From assembly GCA_023393475.1 (NCBI GenBank), contig JAEWLC010000060.1, positions 1-64,000 on the forward strand: a stretch of DNA of 64,000 nucleotides, written 5' to 3'. How positions within the stretch are numbered: the first letter of the stretch is position 1; each line of letters opens with the position of its first letter. Source of the DNA: Pseudomonadota bacterium. GTDB lineage: Bacteria; Pseudomonadota; Alphaproteobacteria; Rhizobiales; Devosiaceae. Below are positions 24,946-33,786 of the stretch, in pieces. The notes under the pieces are model-generated. The model was not told the origin of the DNA. It saw only the letters and a program-made list of their open reading frames with translations, and did no database searches. The translations under genes were made by a program, and so were the position numbers.

Positions 24946-25728
24946 CTACACCGTTCTCAGCCAGCCGCCATCGACGAAATAGGTCGAGCCGGTAGAATAG
25001 CTGGCCTTGTCGGAACAGATGAAGACGAAGAAATTCGCGAGCTCCTGGGGGCTCGCGAAGCGCTTCATGCCCCCCGCCTCGTCGGCGACGCCCTGCAGGT
25101 GCGCCTGATACCCACCCTCACCGGCCAGTTGCTTTGCCGTCTTCACCCAGTCGGGCGTGAGCACGAGGCCTGGGTTGATGGTGTTTACGCGGATATTGTC
25201 GCCGACCACCTCGTTGGCGAGGGTCTTCGAAAACATCATAAGCGCCGCCTTGGTGGTGTTGTAGATCGGCTCGTACCACAGCGGCTGCACTGCACAGATC
25301 GAGGCATTGTGGACGATCGCGCCCCACTTGTGCCCCTTCATCTGCGGCACCAGCCCGCGCCCCAGCCGCACCGCAGCCATCACGTGCAGGTCCCAGTAAT
25401 ACTGCCACTTGGCGTCGTCGGCTTCGGCAATGGTCTCGTTCGAACCGGTGCCAGCATTGTTTATGAGGATATGCGCGCCGCCCAGTTGCGCCGCCGCAGC
25501 GACGACCTTGGCGCAGCCTTCGGCCGTCGCGACATCGGCCGCGACCCCATGCGCGCCTACCCCATACTTCGCGGCGATCCGCACGGCTTCCGCAGAAACC
25601 CGTTCCTCGCCGCGCGCCGTGATGAGGACATTTGCCCCCTCGGCCGCAAAGCCCTCCGCCACTGCAAGGCCGATGCCAACGCTGCCGCCGGTAATGACGG
25701 CGAGCTTTCCTTTGAGGCCGAGGTCCAT
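24946..25728 (-). CDS. Short-chain dehydrogenase/reductase
   Basis: 260 aa classical SDR. NAD(P) motif TGGSVGIG near the N-terminus, NNAG (ILINNAGTG), active-site Ser in HNASICAVQP and YNTTK (Tyr and Lys). The Asp/Glu that selects NAD is not obvious (LITARGEE suggests NADP). It follows the polyol-type dehydrogenase by 1 bp and ends the transporter operon, so it probably oxidises or reduces a sugar or polyol imported by the adjacent ABC system. Confidence 0.85.
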   Translation of the reverse strand: MDLGLKGKLAVITGGSVGIGLAVAEGFAAEGANVLITARGEERVSAEAVRIAAKYGVGAHGVAADVATAEGCAKVVAAAAQLGGAHILINNAGTGSNETIAEADDAKWQYYWDLHVMAAVRLGRGLVPQMKGHKWGAIVHNASICAVQPLWYEPIYNTTKAALMMFSKTLANEVVGDNIRVNTINPGLVLTPDWVKTAKQLAGEGGYQAHLQGVADEAGGMKRFASPQELANFFVFICSDKASYSTGSTYFVDGGWLRTV

Positions 25729-25729
25729 G

Positions 25730-26779
25730 TCAGGCGTCTTCCATCAATATCTGGAGCTTCACGTCCGTCGGCCGGCCCTCTACCGCACGGTCGAAGGCCT
25801 TGATCGAGTCCTCGAACTTGAACGTCTCGGAGATCAGCGGCTTGAGGTCGACCCTGCCCGAGGCCATCAGCGCGATGGCCCGGTCGTACTGGTGGGCATA
25901 GCGGAACACCGAGGCGATGGTGATTTCCTTCACCGAAAGCGAGGCGATGTCGAAATTCACCGGCTCGACCGGCAGGCCGACGATGACGATGGTGCCGCCG
26001 GGCCGCACCACATCCACGATCCCCTGCCAGGCGCGCGGGCTTCCCGAGCACTCGAACACGACGTCGGCACCCCAGCCATCGGTCAGCCGGTTGACCTCGT
26101 CGACGAGCTTCTTGTCCTTGATGTTGACCGGGATGACGCCCTGGTACTTCGCCGCGATATCGAGCTTGGGCTGGGCGAGGTCCGTGATGATCACGCACGA
26201 ACAGCCGCCGGCGAGGGCGGCGAGCGCCACCATGGTGCCGATGGGGCCGGCACCCATCACGATCGCGGTATCGCCGGGCGTGATCTTGGCCTTGGTCGCC
26301 GCCTGCATGCCGACGGCAAAGGGCTCGACCATCGCGCCTTCGGCAAAGCTCACATTGTCTGGCAGCTTGAACGTGTAGTTGGCCGGATGCACCACGAACG
26401 GCGTCAGTACGCCATGGATGGGCGGCGTGGCCCAGAAGGTGACGGCGGGATCGATATTGTACATGCCGAGCCGCGACGCCTTGCTGTTGGGGTCCGGCAC
26501 GCCCGGCTCCATGCAGACGCGGTCGCCGACCTTGAGGTGGGTTACCCCTGCCCCGACTTCGACGATCGTTCCCGCTGCTTCGTGGCCGAGCACCATCGGC
26601 TCGTTGACGACGAACGGGCCGATGCGGCCGTGGGTGTAGTAATGGACGTCCGACCCGCACACGCCGACGGTGTGGAGCTTGATCTTCACCTGCCCGGGGC
26701 CGACCTCGGTCGGCAGGTCGATGTCACGGAGTTTCAGTTCGTGCTGCTTCTCGAGCACGAGGGCGCGCATTTTCGTCAT
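25730..26779 (-). CDS. Zinc-dependent polyol dehydrogenase (xylitol/sorbitol dehydrogenase type)
   Basis: 349 aa medium-chain dehydrogenase. Catalytic zinc region VCGSDVHYYTHGRIG and GHEAAGTIVEVG; Rossmann motif VMGAGPIGTM with the NAD-type Asp in IITDLAQ. The four-cysteine structural zinc lobe is absent (the corresponding stretch MEPGVPDPNSKASRLGMYN has none), as in several bacterial xylitol dehydrogenases. The true start is the ATG at 26779, overlapping the ATPase stop by 4 bp; the frame continues to 27448 only as a shadow. Likely converts an imported polyol to a ketose. Confidence 0.88.
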   Translation of the reverse strand: MTKMRALVLEKQHELKLRDIDLPTEVGPGQVKIKLHTVGVCGSDVHYYTHGRIGPFVVNEPMVLGHEAAGTIVEVGAGVTHLKVGDRVCMEPGVPDPNSKASRLGMYNIDPAVTFWATPPIHGVLTPFVVHPANYTFKLPDNVSFAEGAMVEPFAVGMQAATKAKITPGDTAIVMGAGPIGTMVALAALAGGCSCVIITDLAQPKLDIAAKYQGVIPVNIKDKKLVDEVNRLTDGWGADVVFECSGSPRAWQGIVDVVRPGGTIVIVGLPVEPVNFDIASLSVKEITIASVFRYAHQYDRAIALMASGRVDLKPLISETFKFEDSIKAFDRAVEGRPTDVKLQILMEDA

Positions 26780-27639
26780 TGGATTTGAGAGACTTCCTCG
26801 CCGACTTTGTAGTGATGTGTCGGGGCGGTGGCGCCTTCGGCCGGGGGCTTCATTGCCCCGGTCATGATCGCCACGGCATCCGACATCGAGAATTCCTTGG
26901 GATTGATGATCGCGATGCGTTTGCCGAGCCGGTGGATGTGGATCCGGTCGGCCACCTCGAACACATGCGGCATGTTGTGCGAGATGAGGACGATCGGCAA
27001 GCCGCGCTTCTTGACGTCGAGCATCAGTTCGAGCACGCGCCGGCTCTCCTTGACGCCGAGCGCCGCAGTGGGCTCGTCCATGATCACCACGCGTGACCCG
27101 AACGCCGCCGCCCGCGCCACCGCCACGCCCTGCCGCTGGCCGCCCGACAAGGTTTCCACCGACTGGTGGATGTTCTGGATGGTGAGCAGGCCCAGTTCGC
27201 TGAGCTTCTCGCGCGCGATCTTGGCCATCCCCGTCCGGTCGAGCCGGCGGAATATGCTGCCGGTCCAGCCAGGCTTCCGCAACTCGCGACCGAGGAACAT
27301 ATTGTCCGCGATCGACAGCGCAGGGCTGAGCGCGAGGTTCTGGTACACGGTCTCGATGCCGGCGTTGCGCGCATCCATCGGCGATTTGAAGTGCACCGGA
27401 TGCCCGTCGAGCAGGATCTCTCCGCTGTCGGGGATCACGGCGCCGCACAGCGCCTTGATCAGTGTCGACTTGCCCGCGCCGTTGTCGCCGATGACCGCGA
27501 GGATCTCGTTCCGCCTCAGGTCGAAATCGGCATTGTCGAGCGCCACGACGCGGCCGTAGCGCTTGTAGAGCCCCCGCGCCTCGAGAATGATATCGTCGGC
27601 CGCGCCCTTCGGCAGGCCAATGCCCATTGTGTTGCTCAT
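26776..27639 (-). CDS. Sugar ABC transporter ATP-binding protein (FrcA-like)
   Basis: 287 aa, one nucleotide-binding domain (RbsA has two). Walker A GDNGAGKST, Q-loop TVYQNLAL, signature LSGGQRQGV, Walker B VVIMDEPTAALG, switch His in ISHNMPH. Single-domain CUT2 ATPases like this accompany FrcBC fructose-type systems in rhizobia. ATG at 27639 overlaps the permease stop (ATGA). Confidence 0.88.
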   Translation of the reverse strand: MSNTMGIGLPKGAADDIILEARGLYKRYGRVVALDNADFDLRRNEILAVIGDNGAGKSTLIKALCGAVIPDSGEILLDGHPVHFKSPMDARNAGIETVYQNLALSPALSIADNMFLGRELRKPGWTGSIFRRLDRTGMAKIAREKLSELGLLTIQNIHQSVETLSGGQRQGVAVARAAAFGSRVVIMDEPTAALGVKESRRVLELMLDVKKRGLPIVLISHNMPHVFEVADRIHIHRLGKRIAIINPKEFSMSDAVAIMTGAMKPPAEGATAPTHHYKVGEEVSQIQ

Positions 27640-28751
27640 GCCGAAATCTTCCTGATCCACTGATCGATGGTGACGGCGACGATGATCAGCACGCCCACGG
27701 CGAAGTCCTGCCAGAGCAAGGCGAGGCCGGAGAGCGCCAGCCCGTTCCGGAACACGCCCACGATGAGCGCGCCGAACAGCGTCCCGACGATCGATCCGCG
27801 CCCACCGAACAGGCTGGTGCCGCCGATCACCACGGCGGTGATCGAGTCGAGGTTGGCGGTCTGGCCCGCCTGCGGGCTGACCCCGCCAATACGCCCGATC
27901 AGCACCCAGGCCGCAATGGCGCAGATGAGCCCGGCCAGCGCATAGACCGCGAGCAGCACGCGGTTGGTGTTGATGCCCGAGAGCCGCGCCGCATCGGGAT
28001 CGTCACCCGTCGCATAGACATGGCGACCGAACGCCGTGCGTCCGAGGATGTAGCTGAGGATGATCGCCAGCACGATCATCAGCACCGAGCCGTAGGTCAC
28101 CACCCAGCCTCGTAGCCAGGGTAAGTCGAGCCCGAAGAACAGCCCTATGTCATAGAGCTTGAACAGCTTTCCGAGCCACAGCAGGAACGGTGCCGCCGCC
28201 TCCATGTCCTGCGAGCGAATGGTCTCGGAGTTGGAATAGAAGGTGTTGAGCGCGCCAAAGATGCTCCACGTGCCCAGCGTCACGATGAACGGCGGCAGCC
28301 GCAGCATGGTGACCAGCAGGCCATTCAGCATGCCGCAGGCGAAGCCCGCTAGCAGGCCCAGCGGAAAGGCGATCCACACCGGCACGCCGTAGTGCACCGC
28401 CGTGCGGCCCATCACCACCGAGCAGAGGATCATGATCAGGCCGACGCTGAGGTCGATGCCGGCGGTGAGGATCACCAGCGTCTGCGCCATGCCGAGGATG
28501 GCGACGATGGTCACCTGCTGCAGCACGACGGAAAGATTGAGCGGCGACAGGAACTTGCCCGGCGCGGCGATGGCGAAGATCACCGTGCCGACGACGAGCA
28601 CGAAGAGCGGAATGAGCGTCGGATACTCGTGCAGGATGCCCTGGATCGTCCGGACGATGCCCTTCTTGTCTTCCTCGAAGCTCGCAACTTCCGTCGCTGC
28701 GTTCTTGAGGCCCGTTTCAGCGGCCACCGAGCCGGCTGCGTCGTCGCTCAT
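27636..28751 (-). CDS. Sugar ABC transporter permease (FrcC-like)
   Basis: 371 aa CUT2 permease with a 35-residue cytoplasmic tail ahead of about 8-10 membrane helices. Signature blocks QTLVILTAGIDLSVG, RLPPFIVTLGTWSIF and ITAVVIGGTSLFGGRGSI closely resemble the S. meliloti fructose permease FrcC, as I recall it. The substrate could be fructose, a related pentose or a polyol; the polyol dehydrogenase downstream tilts me to a polyol. Confidence 0.9.
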   Translation of the reverse strand: MSDDAAGSVAAETGLKNAATEVASFEEDKKGIVRTIQGILHEYPTLIPLFVLVVGTVIFAIAAPGKFLSPLNLSVVLQQVTIVAILGMAQTLVILTAGIDLSVGLIMILCSVVMGRTAVHYGVPVWIAFPLGLLAGFACGMLNGLLVTMLRLPPFIVTLGTWSIFGALNTFYSNSETIRSQDMEAAAPFLLWLGKLFKLYDIGLFFGLDLPWLRGWVVTYGSVLMIVLAIILSYILGRTAFGRHVYATGDDPDAARLSGINTNRVLLAVYALAGLICAIAAWVLIGRIGGVSPQAGQTANLDSITAVVIGGTSLFGGRGSIVGTLFGALIVGVFRNGLALSGLALLWQDFAVGVLIIVAVTIDQWIRKISA

Positions 28752-28789
28752 CGTGTCCCCTCTCCCCTAAGGACGGATGCGGATAAGGA

Positions 28790-28815
28790 GGGCCCTCGCG
28801 CGAGCGCGAGAGCCC
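28790..28815 (-). terminator. Strong hairpin between binding-protein and permease genes
   Basis: 11-bp stem with one mismatch (28790-28800 with 28805-28815) and a 4-nt loop, 18 bp past the binding-protein stop. No T-run; acts more like a 3'-end stabiliser or attenuator. Confidence 0.55.
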
Positions 28816-28833
28816 CATTCCAATGTCAGGTTA

Positions 28834-29853
28834 TCAGCCCCAGCAGAGCTCGGCACCCTTGGTGGTGTCGATCGACTCGACGCCGGCCACTGGCTTGTCG
28901 GTAACGAGCGTCGCGCCCGTGTCGAGGAAGCCTGCCGCCGGATCGATGGTCGGCAGCGTGCCCGAAGCGATCGCCTCGAGGGCCATCGAGGCCATCTTCA
29001 GCGGATACTGCTGGCTGGTGGCGCCGATGACGCCCGACTTGACGTTGGCAACACCCGGGCAGCCACCGTCGACCGAGACGATCAGCACCGAGCCGTCATC
29101 CTTGCCCACGGCCTTCAGCGCTTCCCACGCGCCCGCCGCGGCAGGCTCGTTGATGGTGTAGACCACGTTGACGTTCGGGCACTTCTGCAGCGCGTTCTCC
29201 ATCGCGGTACGACCCTTTTCCTGGTCGCCCTGGCTGATTTCGTGCGTGCAGATGCGCGGATCGTCCTCGTCGCCGTACTTGTTGGGATCCTTCACGTCGA
29301 TACCGAAGCCGGCCATGAAGCCCTGGTCGCGCAGATAGTCGACGGTCGGCTGGTTGGTGGCGAGGTCAAGGAACACGATCGAGGCGTCCTTGGCCTTGTC
29401 GCCCAGCGTCCCGGCGGCCCACTTGCCGATCAGTTCACCGGCCTTGCGGTTGTCGGTGGCGAAGGTTGCGGTCGCCGCGTCCATCGGATCAAGCGGCGTG
29501 TCGAGCACGATCACCATCAGGCCGGCATCCTTGGCCTTCTGGATGGTCGGAACGATCGCCTTGGAATCCGACGGCACGATCGCAAAACCCTTGGCGCCGG
29601 CCGAGATCAGGTTCTCGATCGCCGCCACCTGGGCGTCGTTGTCGCCGTCGAACTTGCCGGCGGCCGTGATCAGCTTGAGGTTCAGCTCTTTGGCCTTCGC
29701 CTCGGCGCCTTCACGCATCTTGACGAAGAAGGGGTTGGTTTCGGTCTTGGTGATGAGACCAACCGTGACGTCCTGCGCATAGGCTGTGCCGGCCATGGCG
29801 GCGGCCACCAGCGCACCCGCGAACGCAGTCTTCAGAAAACCGAGTCTTCCCAT
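28834..29853 (-). CDS. Sugar ABC transporter substrate-binding protein (FrcB-like)
   Basis: 339 aa periplasmic protein of the ribose/fructose-binding class. Sec signal ends AYAQ-D (residue 26-27). Family blocks: VGLITKTETNPFFVKMREGA, AIVPSDSKAIVPTIQKAKDAG, VYTINEPAAAGAWEALKA and the ligand-loop IVSVDGGC. Two Cys pairs (ICTHEIS, KCPNVN, GGCPG, LCWG) could form disulfides. First gene of the operon controlled by the divergent ROK repressor. Confidence 0.9.
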   Translation of the reverse strand: MGRLGFLKTAFAGALVAAAMAGTAYAQDVTVGLITKTETNPFFVKMREGAEAKAKELNLKLITAAGKFDGDNDAQVAAIENLISAGAKGFAIVPSDSKAIVPTIQKAKDAGLMVIVLDTPLDPMDAATATFATDNRKAGELIGKWAAGTLGDKAKDASIVFLDLATNQPTVDYLRDQGFMAGFGIDVKDPNKYGDEDDPRICTHEISQGDQEKGRTAMENALQKCPNVNVVYTINEPAAAGAWEALKAVGKDDGSVLIVSVDGGCPGVANVKSGVIGATSQQYPLKMASMALEAIASGTLPTIDPAAGFLDTGATLVTDKPVAGVESIDTTKGAELCWG

Positions 29854-30172
29854 AAACTCCTCCCAATGTTGAACACCTGCCCTGCCCGCCGGTTGTTCCG
29901 GCTCGGGATCAGGACAAGAGGCAAGGGCCAGCGCTACGCGCCGTCCTCCCCCAGCCGATGGCGATATCAGCGCATGCCCGGCGTCCTGTCAATAAATTAG
30001 TCCACTTGATTTATTAATTGACAGCGCTGGCGGCCCGGATAATTCTTTCGTTTGGGAGGGGTGGCGAACCCCATGTAATCGATTGCACTTTTGTCTCCGC
30101 CATGGCTTTTGCTGCCGTGACGGGAGCAGTGAAGAATTGTCAACGGATGCAGTCGCGAGGAGGTCGGGAGCA
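29854..30172. promoter_or_regulatory. Divergent promoter region of the polyol/sugar locus
   Basis: 319 bp between the binding-protein gene and the ROK gene, with the AT-rich symmetric site at 29987-30023 near its middle. Confidence 0.6.
29987..30023. promoter_or_regulatory. Candidate ROK operator with two outward -35 boxes
   Basis: 37 bp bounded by TGTCAAT and ATTGACA, i.e. a TTGACA -35 box facing each way (29992-29987 minus; 30018-30023 plus). Inside are AATAAAT (29991-29997) and ATTTATT (30009-30015), an inverted repeat 11 bp apart. A repressor here would block both promoters at once. Confidence 0.6.
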
Positions 30173-31417
30173 GTGGCCGCCGGCGCCGGAACAAGAGATG
30201 CGAGCCTGAGGCCTGGAGCCGCAAGTCGCGGCACCAACCAGACCGGCGTGCGCCTCTATAACGAGCGCCTCCTGCTGTCCCTGATCCGCCAGCACGGCGA
30301 TCTGCCCAAGGCCGACATCGCCCGGATGACCGGCCTGTCGCCGCAGACCATCTCGATCATAACCAACGCGCTCGAGGCCGATGGCCTGCTGCTCCGCGGC
30401 AACCCGCTGCGCGGCAAGGTCGGCCAGCCGCTGGTCCCCTACTCGCTCAATCCCGAAGGCGCGCTCAGCTTCGGGCTGAAGATCGGGCGCCGCAGCGTCG
30501 ATCTCTACCTGATCAACTTCACCGGCGAGATCATCAACCTCGTCCACAAGACCTACGCCTACCCTACCCCCGAGGGCATCCGCCGCTTTGCCAGCGAAGG
30601 GTTCGAGAGCCTCATCGCCGACTTGCCCCCGCGGCTTGTCGCGCGCATCGCCGGCGTCGGCATCGCCGCTCCCTACGAGATGTGGACCTGGCACGAGGAA
30701 ATCGGCGCGCCGAAAGCCGAGATCGACGCCTGGCGCCAGATAGACATCCGCGCCATGGTCGCCGAGCTCTGTTCCTGGCCGGTCTATTTTGCCAACGACA
30801 TCACCGCGGCCTGCGCGGCCGAGCTGATGTTCGGCAACGGCAGCGAGTACCCCGACTACCTCTACGTCTTCATTGGCTCGTTCATCGGCGGCGGCCTTGT
30901 GCTGAACGGCCATCTGTTCCCCGGTCGCACGCTGAACGCCGCCGCACTCGGCTCCATGCCTGCCCAGAACCCCGGGCATGCCGCGAGTTCCGGTCGTACG
31001 ACGCAGCTGATGAATGTCGCCTCGATCTACACCCTCGAGCGCAAGCTCCTCGCACAGGGACGCAACCCGGAGATCCTGTGGCAATCGCCCGACGACTGGG
31101 GCGACGATCTCGGTCCCGTGCTTGATGAGTGGATCGATGAGGTCGCCGAAAGCCTCGCCTATTCAATCATTGCCGCCATCGCCGTGATCGACGTCGAAAC
31201 CGTGCTGATCGACGGCGCCTTCCCCACCCATGTCCGCGAGCGCGTCATCGAGCGAACCGCCGCCGCGGTCGCACGGGTGAACCAACAGGGGCTGTCGCCC
31301 TTCCGCCTCCTGCCCGGCAGCATCGGCAATGCCGCCCGCGCCATGGGCGGCGCCTCGCTGCCGCTGCTCGCGAACTTCACCCAGGATCGTGAAGTACTCT
31401 TCAAGGACAACGCCTGA
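30173..31417 (+). CDS. ROK-family transcriptional repressor
   Basis: 414 aa. N-terminal winged helix (NERLLLSLIRQHG, LPKADIARMTGLSPQTISIITNAL) then the ROK sugar-kinase-like domain: FGLKIGRRSVDLYLINF, VYFANDITAACAAEL and FIGSFIGGGLVLNG. The zinc-cysteine cluster of ROK kinases is missing, as expected for repressors. GTG at 30173 after AGGAGG (30158-30163) is preferred to the upstream frame. Likely controls the FrcACB-like operon and itself. Confidence 0.88.
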   Translation: MAAGAGTRDASLRPGAASRGTNQTGVRLYNERLLLSLIRQHGDLPKADIARMTGLSPQTISIITNALEADGLLLRGNPLRGKVGQPLVPYSLNPEGALSFGLKIGRRSVDLYLINFTGEIINLVHKTYAYPTPEGIRRFASEGFESLIADLPPRLVARIAGVGIAAPYEMWTWHEEIGAPKAEIDAWRQIDIRAMVAELCSWPVYFANDITAACAAELMFGNGSEYPDYLYVFIGSFIGGGLVLNGHLFPGRTLNAAALGSMPAQNPGHAASSGRTTQLMNVASIYTLERKLLAQGRNPEILWQSPDDWGDDLGPVLDEWIDEVAESLAYSIIAAIAVIDVETVLIDGAFPTHVRERVIERTAAAVARVNQQGLSPFRLLPGSIGNAARAMGGASLPLLANFTQDREVLFKDNA

Positions 31418-31477
31418 GCATTGACTGCTCAGCGCATCCGGCCCGCGGTAACGCTTCGCAAAGCTTGGGGTGACAGT

Positions 31478-33694
31478 GTGGCCGCACCTCAAGCGCGACC
31501 ACCCATGCCCAACACAGAAAGTGCCAAGCTAGGACGCAAGCTCTCCCTGGTCATCATGACCTCGGTGCTCGTGGTCTTTGCTATCATTCTCGGCGTGCTC
31601 GGCAGCTTCGTCCTGTGGACGGCCGACGAAGTCGACCAGGCCGCGCTCGACCGCCAGGGCAAGCGGGTCGCCTACTTCGTGCGCGGCCAGCTCGACACGG
31701 CCCCCTACGATCAGGAGAGCGTCACCATCTGGGATGATGCGCTGATCGCGCTGCGCGACAACGACCGGCGCTGGCTTCAGAGCAATATCGGCACGTGGAC
31801 CTACGACTATTTTGGCCACGACGAGAGCTATATCCTCAGCGGCGAGAAGGTCGCCTTTGCCTCGATCAACGGCCGGCCGGCGGCCCCCGACTCCTACGAG
31901 CAACGCCGGACGACCGCGCAGCGGCTGGTCGACGAACTGCGCGAGCGGACAAGCGCGGGCTATGTAGACGCGCCGCCCCATGCCAGCGACTTCGTACTGA
32001 TCGGCGACGGACCGGCGATCCTTAGCGTCTCGCCTATCGTCTCGGAGTCGGGCAACATTCAGCAGCAGGCAGGCCGCGAGCCGCTGCTCGTCAGCATTGT
32101 GCATCTCGACATCGACTACGAGCTGCGCCTCATCGAGCGCTACCAGCTCGAAGCCGGCCACTTCATCTCGCGCCCCGGGGGCGAAGCGGTGGCAACCTTG
32201 CCGGTGACCAACCGCTCCGGCCGTATCGTCACCTTCTATGAATGGGATCCCTACCGCCCCGGCCAGACGCTGATGCAGCGGACGACGCCCGCGCTCGCGG
32301 CGGCTTTCGTGGTGGTCCTCGTGGTGGTCATCGCCCTGCTTGCCGTGTTGTGGCGCTCGTCCAGCGCGCTCGAGTCGAAAAGCGCCGAAGCGGAGCTGCA
32401 GGCCAGCATCGACGCGCTCACCGGCCTGCCGAACCGCCTCAACTTCGAGCGGCAGTTCGAGTACCGGCTCTCGTCGCTCGCGCTGCGCGATCCGCCGCTG
32501 GCGCTGATGATGCTCGATCTCGATCGCTTCAAGCAGGTCAACGACACGCTGGGCCACCATGCCGGCGACGAGCTGATCCGGGCCGTCGGCGAACGCCTCG
32601 CAGAAATCCTCGGTCCGACTGACATCCTCGCGCGCCTCGGCGGCGACGAGTTCGCCATCCTCCACGTCTGCCACGCCGGCAGCATCGAGGTTTCGGCGCT
32701 GGCCGAGCGCATCGTCGACGCAATCTCGCGGCCCTTCCGCGTGCAAGGCACCGACGCTTTCGTGGGCGTCTCGATCGGCATCGTCATCACCGGCACGGGC
32801 CAGCTCGATAGCCGCGAGCTGAGCCGCAAGGCCGACATCGCGCTCTACGAGGCAAAATCCGCCGGCCGCAACCGCGCCGCCATCTACCAGCAATCGATGG
32901 ACGAACTGGTGCAGAGCCGGCACGTCATCGAGGCCGAACTGCGCGAAGCGCTGCGCACGCCCGGTCAGCTCTGGGTGGCGTTCCAGCCCCTATGCGGGCG
33001 CGGCGGCGATATCGTTGGTGCCGAGGCGCTGGTGCGCTGGACGCATCCCACGCTGGGCGACATTCCCCCGCTGCAGTTCATCGCCATCGCCGAGAGCACC
33101 GGCCTCATCGAGCAGGTCGGCGAGTTCGTTCTCCGCCGCGCCGCGCAGTTCGGCGCCCGCTGGCCGGGTCGCACCATGGCAGTCAACATCTCGCCGGCGC
33201 AGCTCAGGAACCCGACCTTCACCGAGCGCGTATTCGGCATCCTCGAGGAGACCGGCATGGAGCCGTCCGATCTCGAGATGGAGATCACCGAAGGCATCCT
33301 GCTCGACGATGAATCCACAGTGGCCCGGGCCATCCACAAGTTCCGCAAGGCCGGCATCAGCATCGCGCTCGACGATTTCGGCACCGGCTATTCCTCGCTC
33401 AACTACCTCAAGCGCTATCCCGTCGATCGCATCAAGATCGACCGGTCTTTCGTCAGCCAGCTGTCGAACGCCGACGGCACCGAGGCCATCGTCCAGGCCA
33501 TGGTCACCCTCGCCCACGCGCTTGGCATCGAAGTCACTGCGGAGGGCGTCGAAACCGAGGCGCAGTACCGGCTGCTCGCTGCCAAAGGTTGCAACACCTT
33601 CCAGGGCTACCTCTTCTCCCCACCCCTGGCCGTTGGCGACATGACCGCGCTCCTGACCGAAGCGGTGGATGGCAAGGTATCCGAGGTCGCCTGA
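31478..33694 (+). CDS. CHASE4-GGDEF-EAL cyclic-di-GMP protein
   Basis: 738 aa inner-membrane signalling protein. One membrane helix (VIMTSVLVVFAIILGVLGSFVLW), a periplasmic CHASE4-type sensor (VTIWDDALIALRDNDRRWLQ, FGHDESYIL), a second helix near 290-310, GGDEF (intact, about residue 388) and EAL (EAL at about 516; DDFGTGYSS). No RxxD inhibition site before GGDEF (GPTD instead). Both catalytic motifs look intact, so net activity cannot be called. GTG at 31478 is preceded by GGGGTGA; a TTG at 31421 and an ATG at 31505 are alternatives. Confidence 0.85.
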   Translation: MAAPQARPPMPNTESAKLGRKLSLVIMTSVLVVFAIILGVLGSFVLWTADEVDQAALDRQGKRVAYFVRGQLDTAPYDQESVTIWDDALIALRDNDRRWLQSNIGTWTYDYFGHDESYILSGEKVAFASINGRPAAPDSYEQRRTTAQRLVDELRERTSAGYVDAPPHASDFVLIGDGPAILSVSPIVSESGNIQQQAGREPLLVSIVHLDIDYELRLIERYQLEAGHFISRPGGEAVATLPVTNRSGRIVTFYEWDPYRPGQTLMQRTTPALAAAFVVVLVVVIALLAVLWRSSSALESKSAEAELQASIDALTGLPNRLNFERQFEYRLSSLALRDPPLALMMLDLDRFKQVNDTLGHHAGDELIRAVGERLAEILGPTDILARLGGDEFAILHVCHAGSIEVSALAERIVDAISRPFRVQGTDAFVGVSIGIVITGTGQLDSRELSRKADIALYEAKSAGRNRAAIYQQSMDELVQSRHVIEAELREALRTPGQLWVAFQPLCGRGGDIVGAEALVRWTHPTLGDIPPLQFIAIAESTGLIEQVGEFVLRRAAQFGARWPGRTMAVNISPAQLRNPTFTERVFGILEETGMEPSDLEMEITEGILLDDESTVARAIHKFRKAGISIALDDFGTGYSSLNYLKRYPVDRIKIDRSFVSQLSNADGTEAIVQAMVTLAHALGIEVTAEGVETEAQYRLLAAKGCNTFQGYLFSPPLAVGDMTALLTEAVDGKVSEVA

Positions 33695-33786
33695 TTACGC
33701 AGCGATCCCTTAACCCTCTCCGCTAACTCAGCTTTTTCATTCCGTCGCTATCGTCCCGCTCCGACATCAAATGAGTGGGGGCTCAA

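Noticed and set aside
25730..27448. 572-codon dehydrogenase with a long N-terminal extension
   Set aside because: The extension is a shadow of the ABC ATPase; the ATG at 26779 fits the family start.
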